Below are positions 14,675 to 23,768 of a stretch of 36,803 nt of DNA, one piece after another; positions within the stretch are counted from its first letter, which is position 1; each line of letters starts with the position of its first letter. The stretch is from an uncultured bacterium (GTDB taxonomy: Bacteria > Verrucomicrobiota > Kiritimatiellia > RFP12 > UBA1067), in contig CACWVU010000047.1 in NCBI GenBank assembly GCA_902764415.1, forward strand, positions 1 through 36,803, written 5' to 3'. Under the pieces are notes generated by a model, which saw only the letters and a list, made by a program, of their open reading frames with translations, was not told the origin of the DNA and ran no database searches. The position numbers were made by a program, and so were the translations under genes.

Positions 14675-17600
14675 ATGAACGGAGTCAAGAAGCTCGCGTG
14701 GGGGATTGTTTTGTCGGCGGCGGTCGCGCTGGGCGCGGCGAGCGTTTATGCGGCGGATGCCGACGTAACTGGGCTCGTGCCGACGCTCCGCCTGACGTTC
14801 GACGGTCAGAGTCTCGCCAACACCGGCTCGGGGTCGTTAAGCATGGCCGGTGGAGTTACGACCTGGGTCGAATCGGAGCAGGGCTATGCCCTCGACACCC
14901 CCACCTGCGCTCCCTACGGCTCGATTTCCGGCGTCTTCGCCGCGAACCGCGACTCCGCCATCGCCGCCGTCGCGAAGCTTGGAACCAAGTCGACCGGCAT
15001 CCTTTTCCACTTTAGAAACGGCAATACCTCCATTATGCTCCGGCGCGGTGCGGCCGCCAACCAGATCGTCCTCACCGAGAACAATTCCTCTTCGGCTCTC
15101 ATCACCGTCAACGACATCGCGAACGGCGACACCGAATACCACCTCTACGTCGTGAACATCCTCCAGGGCCGCGTCGATCTCTATGTGGACGGGGTTCTTG
15201 CCGGCACGACCACCACGACGCCAAGAGCGTCCGATCTCGTCAACTGGCAGTTCGGCGGCCGACATGGCGGCGTCATCTCCGGAGAGGCGCTATGCGGCGG
15301 ACCGATCGACGACCTCCGCGTCTATCCCGACGTGCTCACCACCGACCAGATGGTTGCGCTCGGGAATAGTCTGGGGGTGAAGTACGTGTCGGAATTCGCG
15401 ATCCTGCCGATTCCCAAACAGATGTGTCTGCCCGGCATCGCACCGGAGCCGGGCTTCACGGTGACGAACTACGATAGCGGCGCGTACTGGACTTTCGCGG
15501 AAGGCGGCGTCGCGCCGAGTGCGACTCCGTTCGACATCGCCTACAGTCTCGCCGACGGGGTTGGCACCGTGACCGTGACCGGCAAGGCCGGCGAAGGCTA
15601 CGAGGGCGTGACGCTGACCAAGGACTATCTCTTCACCGACGAGTTTCTGGTCAACGGCGGGTTCGAGTCCGGCACCATGTTGCCTGGATGGGTCGGTTCG
15701 GACTCAGTTAAGTCGTGTGTTATCGATGCTTCGAACGGCCACAAGCCGAACCATACCACGACCTTCATCACTGGCTCCTATTGCGGAATGCTCAAGCAGA
15801 CCTGTTCCATGCAGCAGGTCTTCACGTGCGAATCTTCATGCCGCGTCAAGCTTTCCTGGAAATGCAAGCACCGTTGCGACTGGGGCGCCAGCACGGTGTA
15901 CTACTCGGTGTTGCTTGACAATGAGGTCATCTACCCCGAGGAGACGGTCACGGGCAGTGATGTCCGATATAGAAGCGTCGAAGGCCTGATTCTGGCTCCT
16001 GGCGAGCACACGCTGAAATTTGATGGACGGACGGACAACAATGCCGATACATCGCTCTTCCTTGACGATGTTTCGCTTCGGATCATTACGCCGCTGGAGA
16101 TCTGCCCGATTACTGACCAGACCTACAACTTCGGCGACGTCTGCCGCCCGGAATTCACGGTCTCGAATATCCTCGATGCGCAGACCTGGACGATCGGCGG
16201 GAACATCGTCAGCGCGGACTTCGATGTCGCCTACGCCAGCAACGACGATGGCGTAGGTGTGGCTACGGTGACGGCGACCGGCAAGGGGGTGCTTGCGGGC
16301 AATGTGATTTCCTCGACCTTCAATCTCGTCGCGACACATCTCGACGACGACAACATCTTTACCTCCGACCCCTCGGTCCGTCGGCACATCGTTGACGGCA
16401 AGTACGTCTATGTGTTCACTAATGCCGCGTCTGCGCAGGCGGTAACGACGAAGCGCTCCCTCCGGTTGACGGACTGCCTCCTTGTGGGTGGCGGCGGCGC
16501 GGGCGGCACCACGATGGCCGGCGGCGGCGGCGGCGGCGGCGTCACCAACATCTCCGGCATTGCCAATGTGGTTGCTTCTAGGGGAAGCACCATCACGGTC
16601 TCCGTTGGCGCGGGCGGCACCCCCAGCACCGCTCAGGGCGTAAAGGGCGGCAACGGCGGCACGACTTTGTTCGATTTCGGGGTCTTCTCCGCTTCCGTCG
16701 TCGGCGGTGGTGGCGGCGGCAGCTGGGACAACAAGGCTGGCGCGGCTGGCGCGTCCGGCGGCGGCGGATCCCAAAACGGCGCCGGCGGCGAGGGGATCGA
16801 GGGCATCGGCTTCGCCGGCGCGGCCGGTTTGGCTGTGAACGGCAGCGGCTCCGGCGGCGGCGGTGGCGCGGGCCACGCCGGCTACACGGCGGCGAATTCG
16901 CGCGCCGGCAACGGCGGTGAAGGCGTCTCCAACCGCATCACCGGCGCCTGGGTCGTCTATGGCGGCGGCGGCGGCGGCGGCGGTTCGGGCTCCGGCTACG
17001 GCACATACAATTTCGGCTTCGGCGGCCTCGGCGGCGGCGGCGACGGCGGCAAATCCGTCGTCGGCAATCCCGGCGCCGACGGCCTCGGCGGCGGTGGCGG
17101 CGGCGGCGGATGGAGCGGAAGCCTCAAGGCAGGTGGCAGGGGCGGTTCGGGCACCGTGATTCTCGCCGTCACGCCCAATGAAATCGAAACCGACCTTGCG
17201 GATCAGGTCTGGAACCACTTCGATCCGTGCCGTCCCGAGATCACGGTGTCGAACGTGCTGAACGGGGCCACCTGGACAGTTGGCGGGGACATTGAGAGCC
17301 CGTACTTCGACGTCGAATACCGCAACAATGTCGGCATCGGATTGGCGACGGTGATTGTGACTGGCAAGGGCGACTGTGCGGGACTGTTCTGGTCGGGGGT
17401 GTTCAACATCATCGCGACGAGCTACGCGGACGCTAACATCACCACGACCGACTTGAGCGTGCAGCGCCTCGAAGTCGACGGGCGTTACGTCTACGTCTTC
17501 ACCAACACCGTTTCCGCTCAGACGGTGACGGCGAACAGCATGATCGCCCTTGACGAGTACCTGCTCGTGGCTGGCGGCGGCGGCGGCGGCCGCACGATGG

Positions 17601-20600
17601 GCGGCGGCGGCGGAGCCGGCGGCGTCGCTACCAACGCGGTTGGTTTCACCGGCGTTTTGCTTCCGAGTAACGGAACCTTTACGGTCGCCGTAGGTGCCGG
17701 CGGAGCCGGCAGCGCCTCCCAGGACGTCAATGGTGGCAACGGCGGCGACACGTCGCTTGCGTTCGGTCTAGTCGACGTGACTGTTCCCGGCGGCGGCGGC
17801 GGCGGCAGCTGGGGAACGGCAAAGGCGGGCGCGAGGGGTGGTTCCGGTGGCGGCGGCGCCAACGGCGGCGGAGCCGGTCTTGGAATTGACGGATACGGCT
17901 TCGCCGGAGCCGCAAGCCTTGGCGCCAACAACAGGTCTGGCGGCGGCGGCGGCGCAGGCCACGCCGGCTACAAGGGCGACTCGACCGCCAACCATTCCGG
18001 CTATGGCGGCGGAGGTGTCTCCAACCGCATCACCGGCGCCTGGGTTGTCTACGGCGGCGGCGGCGGCGCGGGCGGTTCGGGCAATGGCTATGGCCAGCCC
18101 GCCCCCGGCCTCGGCGGCCTCGGCGGCGGCGGCAACGGAAGCAAGGGCATCGACGGCAGCCCCGGCGCCGACGGCCTCGGCGGCGGCGGCGGCGGCGGCG
18201 GATACGGCGGCGGCAACGGATACGCCAGCAATTATGGAGGCCTTGGGGGCAAAGGCGGTTCCGGCATCGCCATTCTCGCCATCAAGGCCACGGACTTCGA
18301 AGTCGATCCGATCCCCGACCAGGTTCTGTCGGGTGGCGTGAGCGAACCGCTGCCGGTCGTACGTTCAGCCGACGGGCAGACGCTCCTCGTGAAGGATGCG
18401 GACTACACGGTCTCGTACTCCGACAACGACAGGGGCGGGAATGCCGTCGCGACAATTATTGGCATCAACGGCTACGCCGGCAAGTCGACCGACGTGCGCT
18501 TCAGGATCACCGCGCGCATCTATGCCAAGCCGTCGGTCGCCGTAGAGGGCGACGGCACGAGCTGGGCGAACGCGATGTCCATCGCGAAGGCGTTCGAGAC
18601 GCTGGCGCACGCAAGCGGCTACAACGAGCTCTGGATGCAGGCGGGCACGGTGTCGGCGCAGGCGTTCTCCATCACCAATAACGCGTCGCTCGTGATCCGC
18701 GGCGGTTTCGCCGGAACTGAGACGTCGCTCGACGAGCGCGCCGAAGGGGCGCTCACGGTCTTCGACGGCGAAAGCACCTCGAGCATCCTCCTGACCATCT
18801 ACAACGCGACCGACGACGACATCTTCCTCGACCGGATCAAGTTCTGCCGCGCCAGGTCGAACGGCTTCGTCAAGACCGGCAGGGGCGGGCTGAAGGCATA
18901 CGACTGCGTCTTCGAGACGAACGGCAGGAACGTCTCGGAAGTTTACGGGCGCGGCATGAACGCGCAGTCCGACGGCTACGGTTCGCTCGTCGTCTCCAAC
19001 TGCGTCTTCGCCGGCAACCGTAGCGTCAACAGCGACAAGCAGTGGGGCGGCTTCGGCCTCTATGTCAAGAATTTCAACGATGCACTTGTCGACGACTCGC
19101 TCTTCTTGACCAACGGCTACGACCTGACGAAGTCGCCGTCCAGCGCCTACGTGGGCTACCTCAATGCGCGCGGATCCGCGCTCCTCGTCGACAGCACCCC
19201 AATAACGATCAGGAACAGCCGCTTCGCCGGCAACTGCTGCCCGGTGCGCAAGAAGGACGACACCTACTGGTGCGGCGGCACGATCGCGCTCAACGGCGCG
19301 TGCGGCGGTTCGGTGATCGACCACTGCGCGCTCATCGGCAACACGGAGATTGTGAGTCTTGGAGACGAAGGTTCCAACAGCGGCGGCGCGATCGCGATCC
19401 GGCTGAACGCCAGCGCGGCCAAGGTGTCCGTCAGGAGCTGCACCATCGCCTACAACCTCACGCAAAGTCCCTATTCGTCGGGCGGCATCACCGTCTACAA
19501 GGGCAGCGCCGACATCGTGAACACGATCCTCTGGAAGAACTCCAGGTACCACGTCACGATGGGCGGCTACGGCAAGGACGTGCATGTCGCCTCGTCCGGC
19601 TCGGCGCGCCTGAGCCATTCGCTGGTGACGTCGCTCGACGCCGCCGACGAGTATCTCGTCGGCGCGAACCTCGTCGTCGATCCCGACACCGTCTTCGCCG
19701 CCGATCCGAAGCTCGTCACGTCGACGGCCGCCTACGAGAGCCTGGTCACGGTCACGGACGCGGCCCAGTACTACACCTACACCAATCCGAGCATCTACGA
19801 GGACCTCGCGTCCATGGACGCCCACCTGCTGTCGTCGGTCGGCTATCGTCTGAACGACGGCGCGGCGGGCCCTGCGACTACCTGGTATTCCCCGGCGATC
19901 GACCTCGGCGACCCGGCGGCGGACTACTCGCTCGAGCCAGCGCCGAACGGCTCTCGGCTCAACCTTGGCGCCTACGGCAACACCGTCGAGGCATCGCGCA
20001 CCGCGACCGGCCAGCCGAGCGCGGATGTCTCGGTCTCGTTCTTCGAAGGCACGCCGCGCCCGTTCATAAGGATTGCTATGGGGCTTGCGTCGGGGGATGG
20101 ATATGCATCGACCGTGTATCTCCAATGCGCGACCGGCGGAGTTACGTTGGTTGACAATGAATATCGCTTGATGGTGAATGGCGATGTCATCGAGTGGAAG
20201 TCGCCGGAGTTTCTGGTGCCTGGAACAACGCTTAATGTGGCGGTTTCGATCGTCGACTCCGGCTCCGATCCGGTGTACTACCAGGTTTCGGAATCGGTTA
20301 CCGGCACGTATCCGCCTTACTACGGCAAGGGCGGCGGGCCGAACGTCATCCATGTCCGCGAGGGCGCTGACTGCAGGATGGACGGCACCAGCTGGACGGA
20401 CGCCTTCCCCGACATCAAGACCGCGCTGGCGTCAATACAGGACAATTCAAAGACCGAGGTGTGGCTCGCGTGCACCAACGACCACCTGAACGAATCGACG
20501 GCCATCGCCTATCCGCTGACGATCCGCGGCGGATTCGCCGGCGTGGAGAACGCGCCTGACGAGCGGCCGGAAGGAAGTCGTTCCATCCTCGACGGGCGCG

Positions 20601-21886
20601 ATGCGTTTGAAGGTCTATCCATCAACAACTCCGCGGCGGTTTCGATCGAGCGGGTCGTCTTTATAAGAGGCCTCAACTGCGGTCTCATCAAGACCGGCGC
20701 CGGCGATATGCTCATCTCGGACTGCATTTTCCTGACGAACGGAACCGAGCGCGCGGGGAATACCAGCGGCAAGGGCGCGCGCGTATCCGGCACGAAGGCG
20801 ACGACCGCCGTCACCTTCACCAACTGCGTCTTCCGCGGCAACCGCGTGAAAGCCACATACTCAGCCGCCTGCGCAGCGCTGGGCAGCGGCATCAATGGCT
20901 CCTCGCTCAAGTGCCTCCGCCTCGAGAACTGCTATTTCGTCCACAACGGCAACTTTCTGCGTTCCCCCGGCGGCGCAAACTCGGGCGATTCGTCCACAGG
21001 CAACTTCTCCGGCAGCGCCGTCTATTCCTCCGCCCCGGTCTCGGCCGTTGGCTGTCGATTCATTGCCAATTTCGGCACAGTTATCAATTCAAACACGACG
21101 AGCGGCGGACACGGCGGAGCGGTACGACTCGTTTCGGGCGCCGAAGGGTCGGCGTTTACGAACTGCGCCTGGGTGGCGAACGGCGAGGAAGTCAACTGGA
21201 CTTGGAACAACAAGGGGCCGAACGACTCAGGGGCGCTGGTGGTTCATTTCGGCAGCGCTTCCGGCACGGTGGACGTGGAACGGTGTACCTTTGCCTACAA
21301 CCTCAACGACGGCTACGAGACGACGGCGGGACTGAACCTCTCCCTCGGTACGGCCAACATCCACAACTCGATTTTCTTCGGGAACATTCTTGGCGGCGCA
21401 TCGACGACCCGCGGTCGGAACATTTCGCTGCGCGGGGACAGCGTCTGCAACGTCTCGTACACGCTCTTCGACGAACTCGGGTCGGATTCGGTGACCTGCG
21501 CGTCGACGGCGACCACGAACTTCCTGGACGGAATCGTCGTTGCCGACCCGCTCTTCGTGACGGAATACGAAACAATGACGAATCTCGTCAAGACGAGCAG
21601 TATCACCCTTCAGGGCAGCAAGCTCATCTTCTGGGACTGGACGACGGATAAGGCCCCTGCGACCTATGCGGCGCTCGAGGCGGCGAACGTGCATCTGCGC
21701 GGCGGACTCGGCTACCATGACGAGGCGACTGGGTCACTGGTGACTACTTACGCTCGTGGCGCGAAGTCGCCGTGCATCGACAAGGGCGACCCGAAGAGCG
21801 AATATCATCGCGAGCCGGCCGGCTACAACGGCCGCCGCGTCAACATGGGCTACTACGGCAACTCGCCCATGGATATTTGGGCGTGA
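14675..21886 (+). CDS. Giant secreted polyglycine and beta-helix surface protein
   Basis: The 2403-residue product has a signal peptide (about 1-26, ending VYA). In order it then has a LamG-like domain (about 30-240), an NGGFESG..GW carbohydrate-binding-like domain (about 325-475), three Ig-like strand regions (about 480-560, 840-920, 1210-1280) and two glycine-rich domains (about 600-832 and 961-1204). Two right-handed parallel beta-helix domains close it (about 1282-1785 and 1887-2403), each opening with DGTSW.NA/DAF and containing repeated NC.F..N rungs like those of polymorphic outer-membrane proteins. No beta-barrel or sorting anchor is visible at its end (PMDIWA). It is probably an adhesin or surface fibre; the function is inference. 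CAGGAG sets the start. Two internal duplications account for most of the length. Confidence 0.85.
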   Translation: MNGVKKLAWGIVLSAAVALGAASVYAADADVTGLVPTLRLTFDGQSLANTGSGSLSMAGGVTTWVESEQGYALDTPTCAPYGSISGVFAANRDSAIAAVAKLGTKSTGILFHFRNGNTSIMLRRGAAANQIVLTENNSSSALITVNDIANGDTEYHLYVVNILQGRVDLYVDGVLAGTTTTTPRASDLVNWQFGGRHGGVISGEALCGGPIDDLRVYPDVLTTDQMVALGNSLGVKYVSEFAILPIPKQMCLPGIAPEPGFTVTNYDSGAYWTFAEGGVAPSATPFDIAYSLADGVGTVTVTGKAGEGYEGVTLTKDYLFTDEFLVNGGFESGTMLPGWVGSDSVKSCVIDASNGHKPNHTTTFITGSYCGMLKQTCSMQQVFTCESSCRVKLSWKCKHRCDWGASTVYYSVLLDNEVIYPEETVTGSDVRYRSVEGLILAPGEHTLKFDGRTDNNADTSLFLDDVSLRIITPLEICPITDQTYNFGDVCRPEFTVSNILDAQTWTIGGNIVSADFDVAYASNDDGVGVATVTATGKGVLAGNVISSTFNLVATHLDDDNIFTSDPSVRRHIVDGKYVYVFTNAASAQAVTTKRSLRLTDCLLVGGGGAGGTTMAGGGGGGGVTNISGIANVVASRGSTITVSVGAGGTPSTAQGVKGGNGGTTLFDFGVFSASVVGGGGGGSWDNKAGAAGASGGGGSQNGAGGEGIEGIGFAGAAGLAVNGSGSGGGGGAGHAGYTAANSRAGNGGEGVSNRITGAWVVYGGGGGGGGSGSGYGTYNFGFGGLGGGGDGGKSVVGNPGADGLGGGGGGGGWSGSLKAGGRGGSGTVILAVTPNEIETDLADQVWNHFDPCRPEITVSNVLNGATWTVGGDIESPYFDVEYRNNVGIGLATVIVTGKGDCAGLFWSGVFNIIATSYADANITTTDLSVQRLEVDGRYVYVFTNTVSAQTVTANSMIALDEYLLVAGGGGGGRTMGGGGGAGGVATNAVGFTGVLLPSNGTFTVAVGAGGAGSASQDVNGGNGGDTSLAFGLVDVTVPGGGGGGSWGTAKAGARGGSGGGGANGGGAGLGIDGYGFAGAASLGANNRSGGGGGAGHAGYKGDSTANHSGYGGGGVSNRITGAWVVYGGGGGAGGSGNGYGQPAPGLGGLGGGGNGSKGIDGSPGADGLGGGGGGGGYGGGNGYASNYGGLGGKGGSGIAILAIKATDFEVDPIPDQVLSGGVSEPLPVVRSADGQTLLVKDADYTVSYSDNDRGGNAVATIIGINGYAGKSTDVRFRITARIYAKPSVAVEGDGTSWANAMSIAKAFETLAHASGYNELWMQAGTVSAQAFSITNNASLVIRGGFAGTETSLDERAEGALTVFDGESTSSILLTIYNATDDDIFLDRIKFCRARSNGFVKTGRGGLKAYDCVFETNGRNVSEVYGRGMNAQSDGYGSLVVSNCVFAGNRSVNSDKQWGGFGLYVKNFNDALVDDSLFLTNGYDLTKSPSSAYVGYLNARGSALLVDSTPITIRNSRFAGNCCPVRKKDDTYWCGGTIALNGACGGSVIDHCALIGNTEIVSLGDEGSNSGGAIAIRLNASAAKVSVRSCTIAYNLTQSPYSSGGITVYKGSADIVNTILWKNSRYHVTMGGYGKDVHVASSGSARLSHSLVTSLDAADEYLVGANLVVDPDTVFAADPKLVTSTAAYESLVTVTDAAQYYTYTNPSIYEDLASMDAHLLSSVGYRLNDGAAGPATTWYSPAIDLGDPAADYSLEPAPNGSRLNLGAYGNTVEASRTATGQPSADVSVSFFEGTPRPFIRIAMGLASGDGYASTVYLQCATGGVTLVDNEYRLMVNGDVIEWKSPEFLVPGTTLNVAVSIVDSGSDPVYYQVSESVTGTYPPYYGKGGGPNVIHVREGADCRMDGTSWTDAFPDIKTALASIQDNSKTEVWLACTNDHLNESTAIAYPLTIRGGFAGVENAPDERPEGSRSILDGRDAFEGLSINNSAAVSIERVVFIRGLNCGLIKTGAGDMLISDCIFLTNGTERAGNTSGKGARVSGTKATTAVTFTNCVFRGNRVKATYSAACAALGSGINGSSLKCLRLENCYFVHNGNFLRSPGGANSGDSSTGNFSGSAVYSSAPVSAVGCRFIANFGTVINSNTTSGGHGGAVRLVSGAEGSAFTNCAWVANGEEVNWTWNNKGPNDSGALVVHFGSASGTVDVERCTFAYNLNDGYETTAGLNLSLGTANIHNSIFFGNILGGASTTRGRNISLRGDSVCNVSYTLFDELGSDSVTCASTATTNFLDGIVVADPLFVTEYETMTNLVKTSSITLQGSKLIFWDWTTDKAPATYAALEAANVHLRGGLGYHDEATGSLVTTYARGAKSPCIDKGDPKSEYHREPAGYNGRRVNMGYYGNSPMDIWA
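16482..17170 (+). repeat. Glycine-rich domain, copy 1 (GGC-repeat DNA)
   Basis: Runs of GGC and GGT codons encode stretches of up to eight glycines. They are interspersed with GAGHAGY, SNRITGAWVVYGG and PGADGLGG phrases that recur in copy 2 at 17563-18285. The layout resembles the polyglycine sandwich of phage tail-tip adhesins. The trinucleotide runs are prone to replication slippage. Confidence 0.85.
17563..18285 (+). repeat. Glycine-rich domain, copy 2 (GGC-repeat DNA)
   Basis: This is a second copy of the domain at 16482-17170, with the same order of phrases (GAGHAGY, SNRITGAWVVYGGGGG, PGADGLGGGGGGGG). Together with the Ig-like region before it, it is a tandem duplication of about 1.1 kb. 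Confidence 0.85.
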
Positions 21887-21890
21887 TTTT

Positions 21891-21899
21891 TGGTATAAT
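21891..21899 (+). promoter_or_regulatory. Extended -10 promoter of the T3SS translocon operon
   Basis: TGGTATAAT (TATAAT at 21894-21899) begins five bases after the stop of the giant gene. The predicted start near 21906 is followed at once by the strong ribosome site AAGGAGG (21908-21914). No clear -35 hexamer is seen. Confidence 0.8.
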
Positions 21900-21925
21900 A
21901 CGAGCCTAAGGAGGATTGTCTCTAC

Positions 21926-22288
21926 ATGGCAGAGCGGGAAAAGGATGTCGAGGAGTATCTGGCGCGCATCCGCAAGACGATTGCGGACAGCGAGCGCGTG
22001 GTCTCGCAGGCGGCGCTGCGCATCGCCGAGACCGACCGCCTGCTGGAGCGGCAGGGGCTGACGCGCGAGCAGGTGATGGCCATGCACTTCTCCGAGGCGC
22101 AGATCGAGTCCGTGAACGCGGAACTGAGGCGCCGCGGGCTCGATCCGCTGGAGCGCTGGGCGCTGGCGGGGGAGGAGCCGCCGGCCGAAACGCCGCCTCC
22201 GCAGCCCGACGAGCCGCCGTCCACCGACGCCGAGCTGGAGAACCGCCAGCGAAAATTCGGCATGATGATGAAACCTTTTCAGCTCTGA
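21926..22288 (+). CDS. LcrG-like small helical protein of T3SS (putative)
   Basis: This 120-residue charged protein begins with a helix (about 1-65) and continues with a Pro/Glu-rich linker (about 82-103) and a short basic end. Against Yersinia LcrG as I remember it, several features line up: EY near residue 9-11, IADS (about 19-22), GLT.E.VM followed by F (about 43-55), and a terminal RK..MM. LcrG binds the needle-tip protein LcrV and gates secretion. Its place directly before a coiled-coil gene, a SycD chaperone and two translocators fits. The similarity is weak and rests on memory; an unrelated small coiled-coil protein is the alternative. The strong AAGGAGG at 21908-21914 supports the start. 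Confidence 0.55.
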   Translation: MAEREKDVEEYLARIRKTIADSERVVSQAALRIAETDRLLERQGLTREQVMAMHFSEAQIESVNAELRRRGLDPLERWALAGEEPPAETPPPQPDEPPSTDAELENRQRKFGMMMKPFQL

Positions 22289-22298
22289 CGTGTATACC
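22270..22298 (+). promoter_or_regulatory. Two-block T3SS motif, copy 1
   Basis: GAAACC-N16-GTATACC is the most divergent of four copies. The blocks are GAAACC at 22270-22275 and GTATACC at 22292-22298. It overlaps the last codons of the LcrG-like gene and ends just before the AAAGGAG of the next gene. About three quarters of the 45 bases from AACC through the ribosome site match copy 2. Confidence 0.6.
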
Positions 22299-22318
22299 GA
22301 GTAGAAAGGAGAACAACT

Positions 22319-23131
22319 ATGGCCATTCAACTCGACATATCCCGGATCGCGGCGCAGACCACCACGGCCGCTACGCAGGAAGACGCACTCTCCGCACAGG
22401 AGGCGAAGAAGTCCGCAACCCCAATTCTCGGCGGGAAGTCGCTGACGGTATCGTCCGGCGCGATGTCCGACCTGGAGGCGCTCGTCGCCCACCTCAAGAA
22501 CGAGACGGACGACGCCAAGAGGAGCGTCAGCCAGGTGCGCATCTCGGTCCTCAACACGGTGCTGGACTCGATGAAGGACCGCGTCACGCAGGCGGAGCGC
22601 AACGCCCTGGTCAAGATCGAGGAGCTCAACGGCGAAATGGCCGAGGCCGAGAGCGAGCTTGCCGGGCTGAAGAGCGAGAAGGCCGCGTCCGAGGGCCGCA
22701 TCGCCGAGATCGACTTGCTGATCGAGTCGCTTGAGCGGCAGGTGAAGCAGGCGGTGCAGGACGGCGCGGACCACCGCGAGCAGGTGGCAAAGCTCAAGGA
22801 GCAGCGCGCGCGGGAGCAGGAGAAGCTCGACCGCGTCAACGCTTCCATCGAATCCGTTTCCGCGAAGATCGCCGGAATCGACGCCAAGATCGCGGAATGC
22901 AGCGAGACGATCGCCGCGTCCACCCTGAGCGAAGTGTCCAAGGCGCTGCATGACGCCACCAAGGTCGATTCGTCGACCTCCGTGGACCGTCCCGACAGCA
23001 CTGCCAAGCGCGACAAGGCGGAGAAGGTTGCGGAGGCGACCGACATCGGAAACGTCATCCGCGAGGCGCTCGACAAGATCATCGAACAGATCGACAAGGC
23101 GCTGGACGAGGCGAAGGTCGTGAAGGCGTAA
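22319..23131 (+). CDS. Coiled-coil protein in the T3SS tip-gene position
   Basis: The 270-residue product is almost entirely helical. It has heptad-rich coiled coil over about 45-205, a Ser/Thr/Asp-rich break (about 215-232), and a final amphipathic helix (about 240-268). No signal peptide or membrane segment is present. The gene occupies the place of lcrV/pcrV, between the LcrG-like and SycD-like genes. Tip proteins of the LcrV, IpaD and SipD families all contain a long coiled coil, but I cannot see the LcrV globular regions, so 'tip protein' is inference from position and architecture. A secreted coiled-coil effector is the alternative. AAAGGAG at 22305-22311 sets the start. Confidence 0.5.
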   Translation: MAIQLDISRIAAQTTTAATQEDALSAQEAKKSATPILGGKSLTVSSGAMSDLEALVAHLKNETDDAKRSVSQVRISVLNTVLDSMKDRVTQAERNALVKIEELNGEMAEAESELAGLKSEKAASEGRIAEIDLLIESLERQVKQAVQDGADHREQVAKLKEQRAREQEKLDRVNASIESVSAKIAGIDAKIAECSETIAASTLSEVSKALHDATKVDSSTSVDRPDSTAKRDKAEKVAEATDIGNVIREALDKIIEQIDKALDEAKVVKA

Positions 23132-23135
23132 CCTC

Positions 23136-23167
23136 CCAACCACTTAACCACCTAACCACCTAACCAA
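23136..23167 (+). repeat. AACCACCT octamer tract
   Basis: About four imperfect tandem copies of the octamer AACCACCT lie between the coiled-coil gene and the chaperone gene. The reverse-complement octamer forms the tract at 24942-24977, so the chaperone and translocator genes are bracketed by inverted copies. Confidence 0.75.
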
Positions 23168-23185
23168 ACACAGGAGAACAAGAAA

Positions 23186-23722
23186 ATGGAGAAGAAAATC
23201 GACGCCGCCCAGATCGCGGAGCGCGTGAAGGCGATCATCAAGGACAACGCCACTCTCAAGCAGCTGAAGGGCGTGACCAACGCCGAGCTCGAGGCGGTCT
23301 ATTCGCTGGCCTTCGGCTACTACCAGACCGGCAAGTTCAACGAGGCGCTGAAGCTCTTCCAGTTCCTGGTCCTCTTCGACCACCTGAACAAGAAGTACTG
23401 GATGGGCCTCGGAGCGGTGCAGCAGGTGCTGAAGGACTTCCAGGGGGCGATCGTGTCCTACGGCTACAGCTCGTTCCTCGACCTCAAGAACCCGAAGCCG
23501 CAGTTCCACGCGGCGGAGTGCTTCCTGGCGATGGGCGACCGGCGCAACGCGGCGAGCGCGCTCTTCGCGCTGGAGGAGTTCTGCCCCAAGGACACCGACA
23601 TTGGCCGCGAATACCGTGCCAAGGCGGCGAAGCTGCGCGAGCAGATCGGCGAGGAGTCGTTCGAGGAGCTTGCCGCCGAGGACGCGAAGCTCGCGAACGA
23701 AAAAAACGCAAAAAAGCAGTAA
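23186..23722 (+). CDS. SycD/LcrH-family T3SS chaperone (class II, TPR)
   Basis: The 178-residue protein has three TPR-like helix pairs (about residues 33-145). The family phrases are ELEAVYSLAFGYYQTGKFNEAL, FDHLNKKYWMGLGAVQQ, YGYSSFLDLKNPKPQFHAAECFLAMGD and ALFALEEF. SycD, LcrH and IpgC proteins hold the hydrophobic translocators in the cytoplasm before secretion. The length matches LcrH (about 168 residues). Its position right before the YopB-like gene is the family's usual one and the strongest anchor for reading this locus as T3SS. CAGGAG at 23171-23176 sets the start. Confidence 0.92.
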   Translation: MEKKIDAAQIAERVKAIIKDNATLKQLKGVTNAELEAVYSLAFGYYQTGKFNEALKLFQFLVLFDHLNKKYWMGLGAVQQVLKDFQGAIVSYGYSSFLDLKNPKPQFHAAECFLAMGDRRNAASALFALEEFCPKDTDIGREYRAKAAKLREQIGEESFEELAAEDAKLANEKNAKKQ

Positions 23723-23747
23723 CCTTTTCCCGTCTGGCGTGTAGACA
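23719..23747 (+). promoter_or_regulatory. Two-block T3SS motif, copy 2
   Basis: GTAACC (23719-23724) and GTAGACA (23741-23747) are exactly 16 bases apart. The first block includes the chaperone stop codon. The AAAGGAG of the translocator gene follows 7 bases after the second block. Confidence 0.75.
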
Positions 23748-23768
23748 GGGCAAGAAAGGAGAAAAACC

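Noticed and set aside
15836..17218. Large minus-strand frame opposite the giant surface gene, and similar frames elsewhere
   Set aside because: They arise from GC-rich codon bias, which suppresses stops in the complementary frame; they are Ala/Arg/Gly-rich with no motifs or ribosome sites.
16482..18285. CRISPR array or other regular DNA repeat in the GGC-rich region
   Set aside because: The repeats are glycine codons inside one open frame, with no constant repeat-spacer structure.
23731..23750. Conserved RNA hairpin as the explanation of the T3SS motif
   Set aside because: Copy 2 can form GTCT/AGAC with flanking CCC/GGG, but the other three copies break the pairing without compensating changes, so a linear DNA element fits better.
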